Shown here: positions 1 through 7,895 of the stretch, piece after piece
How the letters are laid out: each line of letters opens with the position of its first letter
How positions within the stretch are numbered: position 1 is the stretch's first letter
The notes under the pieces: generated by a model
Told to the model about the DNA's origin: nothing
Seen by the model: only the letters and a program-made list of their open reading frames with translations
The model's database searches: none
Made by a program: the position numbers and the translations under genes
NCBI GenBank assembly: GCA_964475945.1
Contig: CAYYYF010000005.1
Span: 10,403 to 74,402 of the forward strand
DNA: 64,000 bases
Direction: 5' to 3'
DNA from: JBBIQH01 sp964475945
Lineage (GTDB): Archaea > Thermoproteota > Nitrososphaeria > Nitrososphaerales > Nitrosocaldaceae

Positions 1-16
1 ATTATTATAGATTATT

Positions 17-421
17 ATGAGATATGCTAGAAAAAACTCATTAAAGCGGAGAGTCTATACTCTACTATTGAAGAACCTTACTGTAGAAGAGATAGCAGAT
101 GCACTTGGCATATCAGATACTCAAGTATATAATATAATAGAGAGCATATTGAATGATATATCTAAAGATATAGAGTCTAATAATGGTGTAGAGGAGTTGT
201 TAAAGGAATACAAGTTATGTATGGATGGGTTGGATGAAGTTCTAAGAGAAGCATGGCTAATATATCATAGTAGCGATGATGAAGGTCTAAGGTTAAAGAC
301 ATTAAAGATGATAATACAACTATACAAAGCAAGGTTAGATATGCTTGGGGAAGGGCAAGTTACTATGAAAGTTAAGGAGTTGATAGATGAGTATGAGAGC
401 AAGCTTAAAGATTCTACTTAA
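17..421 (+). CDS. Terminase small subunit-like HTH protein
   Basis: A 134-residue protein with an N-terminal helix-turn-helix (about residues 9-45, around LTVEEIADALGISDTQVYN), followed by an acidic helical region. Its stop overlaps the start of the terminase large-subunit-like gene by about 35 bp, so the two are probably cotranslated. A small HTH protein directly before a packaging ATPase is the usual position of a terminase small subunit, which binds the viral packaging site. The assignment rests on HTH plus context. It could instead be an unrelated DNA-binding protein. The gene lies at the window edge, so the rest of any provirus would be to the left. Confidence 0.55.
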   Translation: MRYARKNSLKRRVYTLLLKNLTVEEIADALGISDTQVYNIIESILNDISKDIESNNGVEELLKEYKLCMDGLDEVLREAWLIYHSSDDEGLRLKTLKMIIQLYKARLDMLGEGQVTMKVKELIDEYESKLKDST

Positions 422-1256
422 TAGATTGGAGGCTTTAAAGAAGGAGTATAATAATATTAATTGTAAAGAGAACAATTATTCTCAAAATGTAACACCATTA
501 GATTTTCTTGAATTTAACAAATGGATAGGCCTTCCTATGAAGGATGGTAAAGAACATAGTATATATCCTTATGAGCTTGATTACTATACGAAGGTTAAGG
601 AGCATAGGCTAGTTATAGTTAATAAAGCAACAGGTATAGGTATGACAGAGATAACCTTAAGGCTCATGCTTCATGCTGCACTAACATGGAACTTAAGCAA
701 TAAGAGATTATGCATAGTGAGTGGTACTAGACTTGAGCATGCTAGGGAGTTACTTAATAGACTTGAGGGTATAATTATAAGAAGGCAGAGATGGCTTATA
801 AAGGACAAGGATTGTAGTAGTATAAGGTTATTCAATGGGTGCTTCTTCAAGGTATATCCCGCAGCAAATATAGACTCGATAAGGGGGTTAGATGATGTAG
901 GCTTTATATTTGTAGATGAAGCAGCCTTCTTTAGATTAAAGGAGCAGGATAGGGTTAGGGAGGCTATAGAGAGATATATAGCAAAGACTTATCCATTCAT
1001 AGTATGGATATCTACTCCTAGAGGAAGGGTAGGAGCATTCTATGAGATATACGCTGAGGCATTAGATGGGAAGAATGGTTACTATGCATTAACATTACCT
1101 TACATAGTGGCATTGAATACCTTGTTGGATGAGAGGTATATCGAGCTGCAGAAGAGGATTAAGGGCAGACTATTTAGGCAAGAGTACTGCTGTGAGTTTC
1201 TAGAGAGTGATGATAGCATATTCAGTGAGGATGATATTAAAGATTTAATAATATAG
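387..1256 (+). CDS. Terminase large subunit-like packaging ATPase, apparently lacking the nuclease domain
   Basis: A 289-residue ATPase of the phage terminase large-subunit type. Visible motifs are an atypical P-loop (NKATGIGMTE, about residue 79), a Walker B site (FIFVDEAAFF, about 172) and a coupling motif (WISTPRGRVGAFYEIY, about 207). The C-terminus (EFLESDDSIFSEDD) is where family members normally enter their RNase H-like nuclease domain, but this protein stops there. Complete large terminases are usually 450-600 residues, so this is either an ATPase-only version or a truncated provirus remnant. No capsid, portal or tail gene follows; the next genes are on the opposite strand and look cellular. 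Confidence 0.65.
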   Translation: MSMRASLKILLNRLEALKKEYNNINCKENNYSQNVTPLDFLEFNKWIGLPMKDGKEHSIYPYELDYYTKVKEHRLVIVNKATGIGMTEITLRLMLHAALTWNLSNKRLCIVSGTRLEHARELLNRLEGIIIRRQRWLIKDKDCSSIRLFNGCFFKVYPAANIDSIRGLDDVGFIFVDEAAFFRLKEQDRVREAIERYIAKTYPFIVWISTPRGRVGAFYEIYAEALDGKNGYYALTLPYIVALNTLLDERYIELQKRIKGRLFRQEYCCEFLESDDSIFSEDDIKDLII

Positions 1257-1337
1257 GAACTCATAAAGATAACATTATAATATATTAATCAAAATAAATA
1301 AATAAAATATATGATGATTACTTATTATCTAGCTTTA

Positions 1338-1751
1338 TTATCTAGCTATACCTTTTATTCTAGTGAATATGTAAAGTGCTGCAAATGAACCTGCTAGCAA
1401 TGAGATTAATCCTATTGGCGTCTCTGGAATAGCATTAGAAGAGCATGTAACTGTTATAGAAAGTTTCTTGTTGGGGTCTAAAAGTGTTGTATATGATATA
1501 GTTGCTGTACCTGCATTATTGCATTTTAGCTTAACCTCAGTAAATCCTGCATGCGTTCTTATACCTTCTATTGAAACTATATTTGGGTCACTTGATTTTA
1601 TATTATATGCTCCTCTTTCCAACTTAACCCATTTTGTCTCTCCTACAGTCATTGTAATATCATCTGCTGCATAAGCATCTATACCTCCTATAGCGCCTAC
1701 TATGCTAGCAACTATTATACCAAGCATGTTATTATTATTTACTACCATCAT
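1338..1751 (-). CDS. Small secreted surface protein with CTERM-like C-terminal anchor
   Basis: A 137-residue protein with a signal peptide ending near AYA (about residue 28), a short beta-rich exported domain resembling a bacterial Ig-like Big-2 fold (repeating G-T-A-T-I-S-Y pattern), then IPETPIG, a hydrophobic segment and a basic tail (RIKGIAR). This tripartite tail resembles the PEF/PEFG-CTERM signals of archaeal proteins processed by archaeosortases. The two cysteines (about residues 97 and 124) might form a disulfide. It is the last gene of the minus-strand group but is separated from its neighbour by about 190 bp, so it probably has its own promoter. Substrate and function are unknown. 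Confidence 0.5.
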   Translation of the reverse strand: MMVVNNNNMLGIIVASIVGAIGGIDAYAADDITMTVGETKWVKLERGAYNIKSSDPNIVSIEGIRTHAGFTEVKLKCNNAGTATISYTTLLDPNKKLSITVTCSSNAIPETPIGLISLLAGSFAALYIFTRIKGIAR

Positions 1752-1943
1752 ATAATTTCTATCATATATTATTTAAACATTATCTCAATACAGTTCTTAA
1801 TAGAATATCATTAAAATAAATTATCAAAATATATTACAATATAATTTGAAAATCTTGCTAATACGTTAATGGTTTTAGCTATGCTACGATAATACCCTAT
1901 AGTTATTAAAAAGTAAGATAAATTCATTCATTAACTCAAAAAT

Positions 1944-2651
1944 TTATATTTCATTACCTTCAATTATATCCTTGTTTATAAGATACTTTCTATATACACT
2001 TGCTAATGCTAGTACTATGCTTAATGCACTCATAGATGCTACTATAGGATCCAGCCTTATACCCCATGGGCTATAGTTCAACAGAAGCCCTACCAAAGGT
2101 ACCACAGCAAGGCTTAGACCTATGCTTAATGCTATCCTCTCAACGATATCCATCTCCTTCTTTGGGAAGAGTAGTTGTACTAGAGCATAACCTGGTATGA
2201 ATAATACAAAGATTCCTCCAGCAATTATCCTAACCATACTCCATGGCATAACATCTGGTATAACATAAACTGCAAGTAAGGTTACACTTGTTGCTATAAC
2301 AACTAGCCATAGGGTAATGCTAAGATAAAAGTCCTTGATGAACTTGCTTAATGTGTCTGCCTTAGCGTTGTATAGCAGTATATGCTTATACTCGAGCCTC
2401 TTGATTGCATATATTATATCATCATCCTCTATCCTTAAATCACTCTTACCATCTATACTTGTCTTTACTGCAGTGATTATATCCTTAACGCTATTAGGAT
2501 TATTATTTAAAGAGTATAGAACAAGATCCTCTAAGAGCTCATCCCTATCCTTCTTAGCAGCATCTTTGAGTATATCATCTAGCCTCAATCCCTTTATCTC
2601 ATCTCTCTTCTTACTTACCTCTACTTTACGTTGAACCATATCTGATTCCAC
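1944..2651 (-). CDS. DUF1616-type membrane protein (transmembrane half)
   Basis: A 235-residue protein. The first 105 or so residues are soluble and helical, ending in a winged-helix-like stretch (DDDIIYAIKRLEYKHILLYN). Four membrane segments follow, with the family-typical IFVLFIPGYALVQLLFP and ERIALSIGLSLAVVPLVGLLLN. This matches the membrane portion of archaeal DUF1616 proteins. The extracytoplasmic portion is encoded by the overlapping upstream gene, so the usual single protein appears split into two. It is last in a minus-strand operon of five genes with overlaps or gaps of a few bases. Its biochemical role is unknown; neighbouring secreted proteins suggest an envelope function. Confidence 0.6.
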   Translation of the reverse strand: MESDMVQRKVEVSKKRDEIKGLRLDDILKDAAKKDRDELLEDLVLYSLNNNPNSVKDIITAVKTSIDGKSDLRIEDDDIIYAIKRLEYKHILLYNAKADTLSKFIKDFYLSITLWLVVIATSVTLLAVYVIPDVMPWSMVRIIAGGIFVLFIPGYALVQLLFPKKEMDIVERIALSIGLSLAVVPLVGLLLNYSPWGIRLDPIVASMSALSIVLALASVYRKYLINKDIIEGNEI

Positions 2652-3286
2652 ACACTCCTCTTATTGTTTAAACTATCTAACCAAGAGAACTCAAACTCCC
2701 TACTATCTGGATTGTAGCGCCATAGCTCAAACACTATCCTAAAGTTCTTGCCCTCAACTGCGCTAGCGTTAACCTCAACCTTATCACCATTTATAACCAT
2801 CTCCTTTATAACTTTCTCATTACCTATGTTAAGGATTGAGGCTATACTCCACTCAAATGGTATTGTTAGGGTTTCGCCCTTGGCAATAACATTCCTAAAC
2901 TCATAAACATGCTTTACACTGCTTGGGGTGTGCATGTTATCATCTGGAGCCTCTTGCTCAGAGTTCAATATCTTAACCCTTACTGCTATATACTCAGTAT
3001 TACCCATGTTATTGTATACTTGTATGTACCATCTTACATTATCACCTAACCCTATATCTGGTCTATTATCTGGATAGTAGTCTCTAGCCTTCATATTGCT
3101 ACCTAGGGTGCTAAGACTCATGAACCTTTCATGCTCTCTTGGTACAGATGCAACATAAGCAATGCTCATACTAACTGTTACTAGCACTGCAAGTATGAGC
3201 AGAAAGAGCCTTGATCTTAATGTATTGCTTAAACTAACTATTAGTGTATTTGTAGTGCTATTACTGATGCTGTTACTCTTCCTCAA
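2621..3286 (-). CDS. DUF1616-type extracytoplasmic domain protein, membrane-anchored
   Basis: A 221-residue protein with one N-terminal membrane segment (about residues 28-48) and a beta-rich external domain. WYIQVYNNMGNTEYIAVRVK and FRIVFELWRY resemble the C-terminal, outside-facing domain of archaeal DUF1616 proteins. Its 3' end overlaps the DUF1616 membrane-half gene by 31 bp, and its 5' end overlaps the upstream gene by 14 bp, consistent with translational coupling. Together the two products probably rebuild one DUF1616 unit. Function unknown. Confidence 0.5.
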   Translation of the reverse strand: MRKSNSISNSTTNTLIVSLSNTLRSRLFLLILAVLVTVSMSIAYVASVPREHERFMSLSTLGSNMKARDYYPDNRPDIGLGDNVRWYIQVYNNMGNTEYIAVRVKILNSEQEAPDDNMHTPSSVKHVYEFRNVIAKGETLTIPFEWSIASILNIGNEKVIKEMVINGDKVEVNASAVEGKNFRIVFELWRYNPDSREFEFSWLDSLNNKRSVWNQIWFNVK

Positions 3287-3755
3287 CTCTCTTCACCTCC
3301 ATCTCCATAACCTTCTTCTTAAGATAAGACTTTATGTTTGTGTAAAGAAGTGTTGTTAAAAATGAGGCTATGAACCCTGCTATTGGTGCATATACTAGCA
3401 TGTTTATAGCAAGAGTATTAATATTTCTGCTTATGGTTGATTCCTTAAGAGCCTTTGCATCAGTTATCAACTTATCTAATCTACTGCTAGCCTCAGATAT
3501 ACATTCATCCTTTGTTGAGCATGACTTAAGGTTACCATTCTCTGCCTCCCTCATCAGATCTAAGATGCTCTTAAACCTATCTACTAACTGCGATGTATCT
3601 GCATTGACACCATCAGCATCCCTTATAGCAACTAGTGCTTCATGAATCTTATCCTCTAGCATTGCATAACTATAAGGAGTATCTAGCAAGAAGATCCCTA
3701 GTAGCAGTGTTATACCCATAATATTCTTAGTTGCCATTAGCATCATCCCATCCAT
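3273..3755 (-). CDS. Secreted/membrane protein with coiled-coil ectodomain
   Basis: A 160-residue protein with a leading hydrophobic segment (about residues 11-30, signal or anchor), a helical, charge-rich external region with two cysteines (KSCSTKDEC, about residues 77-85), and a second membrane segment (about 115-140) followed by a basic cytoplasmic tail. I do not recognise a family. It sits 2 bp after the preceding small membrane protein and overlaps the next gene, so it is part of the DUF1616 operon and probably of the same membrane assembly. Several start codons are possible among the first methionines. Confidence 0.5.
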   Translation of the reverse strand: MDGMMLMATKNIMGITLLLGIFLLDTPYSYAMLEDKIHEALVAIRDADGVNADTSQLVDRFKSILDLMREAENGNLKSCSTKDECISEASSRLDKLITDAKALKESTISRNINTLAINMLVYAPIAGFIASFLTTLLYTNIKSYLKKKVMEMEVKRVEEE

Positions 3756-3757
3756 TA

Positions 3758-3967
3758 TTATCCTACAATGGTTAATATCCTTACAACTGCTAATGCAAGG
3801 AAGATTATCCCAGATGCTACTGCTATTACCCTAAGCCTCTTAACATCTACAGCTACCTTACTCCTACCATAGTATGGTGCTAGAAGCTCTGATGTTATAA
3901 GCAGTATTATAGCAGATACTCCTAACCATAGACTTATATCCCATATGCTAACAGCAAATGAGTACAT
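3758..3967 (-). CDS. Small two-TM membrane protein in DUF1616 operon
   Basis: A 69-residue protein, almost entirely two hydrophobic helices (about residues 8-30 and 45-68) separated by a short basic loop (YYGRSKVAVDVKRLR). The gaps of 8 bp upstream and 2 bp downstream place it firmly in the five-gene operon. No family recognised. It is probably a small subunit or chaperone of the membrane assembly encoded here. Confidence 0.5.
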   Translation of the reverse strand: MYSFAVSIWDISLWLGVSAIILLITSELLAPYYGRSKVAVDVKRLRVIAVASGIIFLALAVVRILTIVG

Positions 3968-3975
3968 TTAATCAC

Positions 3976-4767
3976 CTACTCTAAATCTAAGAGCCTTAAT
4001 GTATTCTCAACGCTCTTCCTCTTAATTATGCTCTCCTCTATAATAACAGCCTTCCCTGTGCTCTTGCTAACTGCCAATGCTATACTTGAGCATAATGGGC
4101 ATAGGGACTGATCCTCTATGCTAGAGCATAATGCTGCATTATCCTTACCTACTATCTTAACCTTTACCATGTTATCATTAGATTCAATTACTATATCATC
4201 TGCAAGCATAAGATCTTCAACCATAACCTTAGAGAGTGTATATTGTAGTTCCTCAAGATCTACAAATGCAAGGTTCCTATCTATCTTCTCCTCTATGAGA
4301 TCTATGATGCCTTGTGAATAAGCCTTGAATACAATGTACTTTGCACCTCCCTTCTCAAGCATAGTATTCATACCATCCCCATCCTCTACATCCTTAGAGT
4401 AGAGGCTTAATATACTTCTTACCTCATTGCTATTACTATTATCGTAAAAGAGTACATACCCTTGCATTATACCCTTAAGGCTCCTAGGATAGAAAAATAT
4501 TGCCCTATTATTACCTTTGCTTACTCTATCCTTTAAATGCCTTATAGTCTCTGCATAGGATTTAGCATAGGCATCTATAAACTCTCTAGGTATATGATAT
4601 GATGATACACTATAATATATTACAGCACCCCAAAATACAAGCCCTAAACCAATGATGGTTAGTATCATTGAACTATATATATATGAGAATAGCAGTGAGA
4701 TAGCACCAACTGCAAGCATAGGTAATACAATTACAAGTTTCTTGGCATTTGTATTATCAATCTTCAT
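3976..4767 (-). CDS. Unknown membrane-anchored protein, first gene of DUF1616 operon
   Basis: A 263-residue protein with two N-terminal membrane helices (about residues 10-28 and 33-55) and a soluble domain of about 200 residues, predicted cytoplasmic from the basic start. The soluble part carries a CxxC-like cluster (DQSLCPLCSS, about residue 222) that could bind metal, plus a nearby single cysteine. It is the first gene of the operon, with an AT-rich upstream region (4768-4963) as the likely promoter. No family recognised; a structural or regulatory role in the same envelope assembly is inference. Confidence 0.45.
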   Translation of the reverse strand: MKIDNTNAKKLVIVLPMLAVGAISLLFSYIYSSMILTIIGLGLVFWGAVIYYSVSSYHIPREFIDAYAKSYAETIRHLKDRVSKGNNRAIFFYPRSLKGIMQGYVLFYDNSNSNEVRSILSLYSKDVEDGDGMNTMLEKGGAKYIVFKAYSQGIIDLIEEKIDRNLAFVDLEELQYTLSKVMVEDLMLADDIVIESNDNMVKVKIVGKDNAALCSSIEDQSLCPLCSSIALAVSKSTGKAVIIEESIIKRKSVENTLRLLDLE

Positions 4768-4854
4768 GGGTTACACTTGGAACTAGAGGCTGATCTCATA
4801 ATTAAATTTTATTAATTAAGCGATATTAATTCCTTCTATTTATAAATATATCGT

Positions 4855-4889
4855 AAGAAAACCTCACCTTTCAAGGCGGGGTAGCTCAC
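4855..4889 (+). mobile_element. IS200/IS605-type end hairpin relic (copy A)
   Basis: A 35-nt element with a hairpin core (CACCTTTCAAGGCGGGG) followed by GTAGCTCAC. It matches the element at 22696-22730 at 31 of 35 positions, and a diverged third copy lies at 17710-17743 on the other strand. This sequence style (AGAAAACC, stem around CCTTT/AAGG, then GGTAGCTCAC) is typical of the right end of archaeal IS200/IS605 elements, where the hairpin also forms the 3' part of the TnpB guide RNA. No tnpA or tnpB gene is in the window, so it is read as a relic. Confidence 0.5.
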
Positions 4890-4963
4890 TTATATTTATA
4901 TTAATTACATTAACCTTATATCAAAAAATAATACTTTATTTCTTGCTAGTATAAACAACTAGT

Positions 4964-5524
4964 ATGTCAGTTAACATACCTACAGATAACCTAGCAGCAG
5001 GAGAACATACAGTTGAGTTTTATGCTGTAGATAATATAGCTAACAGGGGTACAGTTAGATTACTAAGGTTTGCAAAGATATCATTAGATTCGATTGCAAT
5101 AGAGTTTGGTAACCCTGTAGTTGTTAGTGATGGTGTAACCTTTATATCATCTCAGACACAAGTAACAGTAAGTACACCTTACACGTCTCTAAAAGTGCAA
5201 TATCAGATAGTTGAAGGTAATAATGGCCCAGCAGATAATAATTGGATATCCTCTAATGGGAATACTATAACATTCGTAATACCAAATACTATACAGGATG
5301 GTTTATACACAATATACTATAGAGCATTCTCTGGCAATAGATTTGGTAGCATAAAGAGTGTACAGGTTAGATTGGATAATACCCCACCAACTGCAAGTAT
5401 TAACATAGAGGATGGGGCAATTATAACAGATGATGATGTAATAACTATAACTGCGACTGATGATGGTTCTGGTGTAGCAAAGATATTCTACAGGATAGAT
5501 GGTGGCGAGTGGAAGTCAAATTAA
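4964..5524 (+). pseudogene. Fragment of a large Ig-like surface protein
   Basis: A 186-residue open frame that reads as the middle of a bigger exported protein. It contains repeated beta-sandwich units with DNTPPTASINIEDGAIITDD and TATDDGSGVAKIFYRIDGGEW, typical of Ig-like repeats in archaeal surface proteins. There is no signal peptide and no membrane anchor, a stop codon lies just upstream of the first ATG, and the frame ends mid-domain. A relic IS-type hairpin lies about 75 bp upstream. I infer a truncated remnant left by rearrangement rather than a functional gene. Confidence 0.5.
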
Positions 5525-5662
5525 ATAATAGTAAAAATAATATGTAATATAAGATAGAAAGGAATAAATTTATCAAAAATAATTTTATTTCCCCATATTT
5601 ATTAAATTTATTATCTCTAATATACTCTAAATAAATTTACTACCCCTCTACTAATTATATTT

Positions 5663-6412
5663 ATGCAGATAAGGATAGTATACCCTTATCCTATGCTTAT
5701 CCTTGAGAGTAATAATAAGAGATATCTAGTAGTATCTGATCTGCATATAGGGTTTGAGTCATCATTTAATACAAAAGGGGTAAAACTAGATAATTCTTAC
5801 ATACTAGAGATGTCTAATGATATAATCAGTGTATTTCATAGGCAAGAATGCACTGATCTAATACTACTTGGAGATGTTAAAGATAGTATAGATAGGTTAA
5901 GTAAGAGTGAGTGGTTAGACATCCCCCTCTTCTTCAATGAGTTACTTAAACATATTAATGCTAATAACATACATGTTATAAAGGGAAATCATGATTCAAA
6001 GATAGATAGATTACTCCCTATGCAGATTAAATATTCCGGCAAGAGCATGCTTATCATTGAGGATGCCCTCTTACTTCATGGACATACTCAACCTAGGTTA
6101 AGGTTAGATAGGCTTAAGAGTATAGTTATGGGTCATGTACATCCTGTACTATTGAAGGAAGATAGTGTAATTCATGGAGAGAGGGTATGGGTTATCATGA
6201 GAGTTAGAGTAGGCTCTAGCAATAAGAGTATTGATATAATAATAATGCCTGCACTAAATAGATATGTGACATCATCTAAGGATAGGAGTAAAAGAGCAGT
6301 GCCTTTATTTAGAAGATTGCTCTCTGATAATATTATAAAGGCAGTTATACTAACATTAGATGGCTCAATAGTAGGAAATGAGAACTTGCTTTATTATGTT
6401 ATATCAGATTAG
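5663..6412 (+). CDS. Calcineurin-like metallophosphoesterase
   Basis: A 249-residue metallophosphoesterase. The five metal-binding motifs are all visible: SDLHIG (about residue 26), GDVKD (69), GNHD (107), LHGHTQ (138) and GHVHP (156). The small size and the DLHIG/GHVHP pattern match the archaeal SbcD/YfcE-like group sometimes linked to DNA repair helicases. The substrate cannot be told from sequence. It stands alone, about 160 bp before the cdvB-like gene. Confidence 0.8.
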   Translation: MQIRIVYPYPMLILESNNKRYLVVSDLHIGFESSFNTKGVKLDNSYILEMSNDIISVFHRQECTDLILLGDVKDSIDRLSKSEWLDIPLFFNELLKHINANNIHVIKGNHDSKIDRLLPMQIKYSGKSMLIIEDALLLHGHTQPRLRLDRLKSIVMGHVHPVLLKEDSVIHGERVWVIMRVRVGSSNKSIDIIIMPALNRYVTSSKDRSKRAVPLFRRLLSDNIIKAVILTLDGSIVGNENLLYYVISD

Positions 6413-6571
6413 TAGAGCCAAACATCGTTATCTTTCTAGTTCATAGACTTAATCCTAAGCAATAACTTCCTTGCTCCTAATGTTACTAGCATAAACAAGT
6501 TAATATTATTTGCTGCATTGCTCAAATAGATGGTACATAACAGTATTAGTTATTAGATTAGAATTGATGCT

Positions 6572-7201
6572 ATGTCATTTGCATCAAGGTGGGCAAAATC
6601 CAATGAGCCTAGTATGGGGGAGAAGCTACAAGGTGTAGTAAAGCCATCAGGTCCATTAAAGCCTAGGATAGAGCAGGCACAGAGGAAGCTGCAGATGCAG
6701 ATAATGAAGTTAGATACAATAGCACAGAAGTTAAGGGAGAAGGATCAGTCTCTATTCAAGAGAATAGTTCAGGCTATACAGACACATGATACTCAATACT
6801 CAGCAGTGCTCTCAAATGAGTTAGCACAGATAAGGAAGCTGAATAGGATGGTTACTCAAGCAAAGCTTGCATTGGAGCAGATACAGTTAAGGTTAAGCAC
6901 TGTAACGGAGTTGGGTGATGTTGTAGTAACATTAAGCCCAGCTATGGCTGTAGTGAAGAATGTAAAGTCTGGTCTAGCAGGTATGATGCCAGAGGTAGAT
7001 AATGAGATGAGTGAGATCTCAGAGTTATTAGGAGGAATACTCATGGATGCTGGACAGGTAGGAGGTTACAATATAAACTTTGAGTATGCCAATGAGGAGG
7101 CAAGCAAGATACTTGAAGAAGCAGCTAATGTGGTTGAGAGCAAGATGAAGGAGAAGTTCCCAGACTTGCCTAGTATGAGTAGTGAGGATATACAAGGTTG
7201 A
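6572..7201 (+). CDS. cdvB: ESCRT-III (Snf7-like) cell-division protein CdvB
   Basis: A 209-residue ESCRT-III-fold protein. Helices 1-2 form a basic amphipathic hairpin (RIEQAQRKLQMQIMKLDTIAQ through KIRKLNRMVTQAKLALEQIQLRL), and an acidic C-terminal part (about 140-200) follows as the autoinhibitory and Vps4-interacting region, ending with a proline-containing KFPDLPS that resembles a MIT-interacting motif. It polymerises at the division septum in Cdv-type archaea and is remodelled by CdvC. There is no C-terminal winged helix for CdvA binding, so it could be a CdvB1/2-type paralogue. cdvC follows, separated by one gene; cdvA is not in the window. Confidence 0.85.
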   Translation: MSFASRWAKSNEPSMGEKLQGVVKPSGPLKPRIEQAQRKLQMQIMKLDTIAQKLREKDQSLFKRIVQAIQTHDTQYSAVLSNELAQIRKLNRMVTQAKLALEQIQLRLSTVTELGDVVVTLSPAMAVVKNVKSGLAGMMPEVDNEMSEISELLGGILMDAGQVGGYNINFEYANEEASKILEEAANVVESKMKEKFPDLPSMSSEDIQG

Positions 7202-7338
7202 TAGGTTAATGCATATGCATAACAGCTAGTAGATCAATTATGAAAGATGAGGTTAAGGAGAGCGATGGTATCAATTAACCCATTGAGGAATATGAAGACT
7301 TGCAATAATACCATACCTATTATTTTTTAGGTGATAAG

Positions 7339-7818
7339 ATGTTAAAGAACGATCCGAGAAAAAGGATTGTAGATGCATTATATGAACTTGAGGTTGAGTT
7401 AAGAAGGATAAACTCTATACATAATAAGATACAGGATAGTTTTATGCATAGATTTGGATTAACCTGTAATCACCTTACTCATGTTTCAGACTCTTGCAAC
7501 GATAATGATGAGCAAGTATTAAGGTTAATAGAAATGATAAGAATAGCATTAAGCAATATAATATTAAGGATTGAGACATTAACCTATCTACATGAGGTGC
7601 TTTTACTACTTGAGAGGGTATTAAACATATTAACTTCTATAAAGAGGGATGTATACCATCTTGGTAATTCTATGAATGATATACTTGATGGTATAGGGTT
7701 AGGGTTCATAAGTGTAAATATAGATATAGAATACTCTACCCCCTCCCATATTATAGAACTTCCTTACATAGATGGTTATAACATTGTATATGAACTCCCT
7801 TGTTATAATTGTCAATAA
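7339..7818 (+). CDS. Divergent ESCRT-III-like paralogue between cdvB and cdvC
   Basis: A 159-residue protein not annotated by obvious motif, but residues 7-110 follow the ESCRT-III helix pattern: DPRKRIVDALYELEVELRRI, then ALSNIILRIETLTYLHEVL, which lines up with ALEQIQLRLSTVTELGDVV of the upstream CdvB. The acidic MIM-bearing tail of CdvB is missing and is replaced by a short hydrophobic end with CYNC. A GGTGAT stretch lies just before the ATG. Position between cdvB and cdvC supports a division or membrane-remodelling role. The homology is an inference from pattern, not a search. Confidence 0.5.
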   Translation: MLKNDPRKRIVDALYELEVELRRINSIHNKIQDSFMHRFGLTCNHLTHVSDSCNDNDEQVLRLIEMIRIALSNIILRIETLTYLHEVLLLLERVLNILTSIKRDVYHLGNSMNDILDGIGLGFISVNIDIEYSTPSHIIELPYIDGYNIVYELPCYNCQ

Positions 7819-7895
7819 TAGTTGAGTTACTTTATTAGAATATTTAACATCATGCTATAGGTAAGTCCTTATTTATGATGCAGAGTGAGAGCTAA

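Noticed and set aside
1468..1674. Plus-strand frame inside the secreted protein gene
   Set aside because: It is complementary to a gene with a signal peptide and a sorting tail; no start context or family match.
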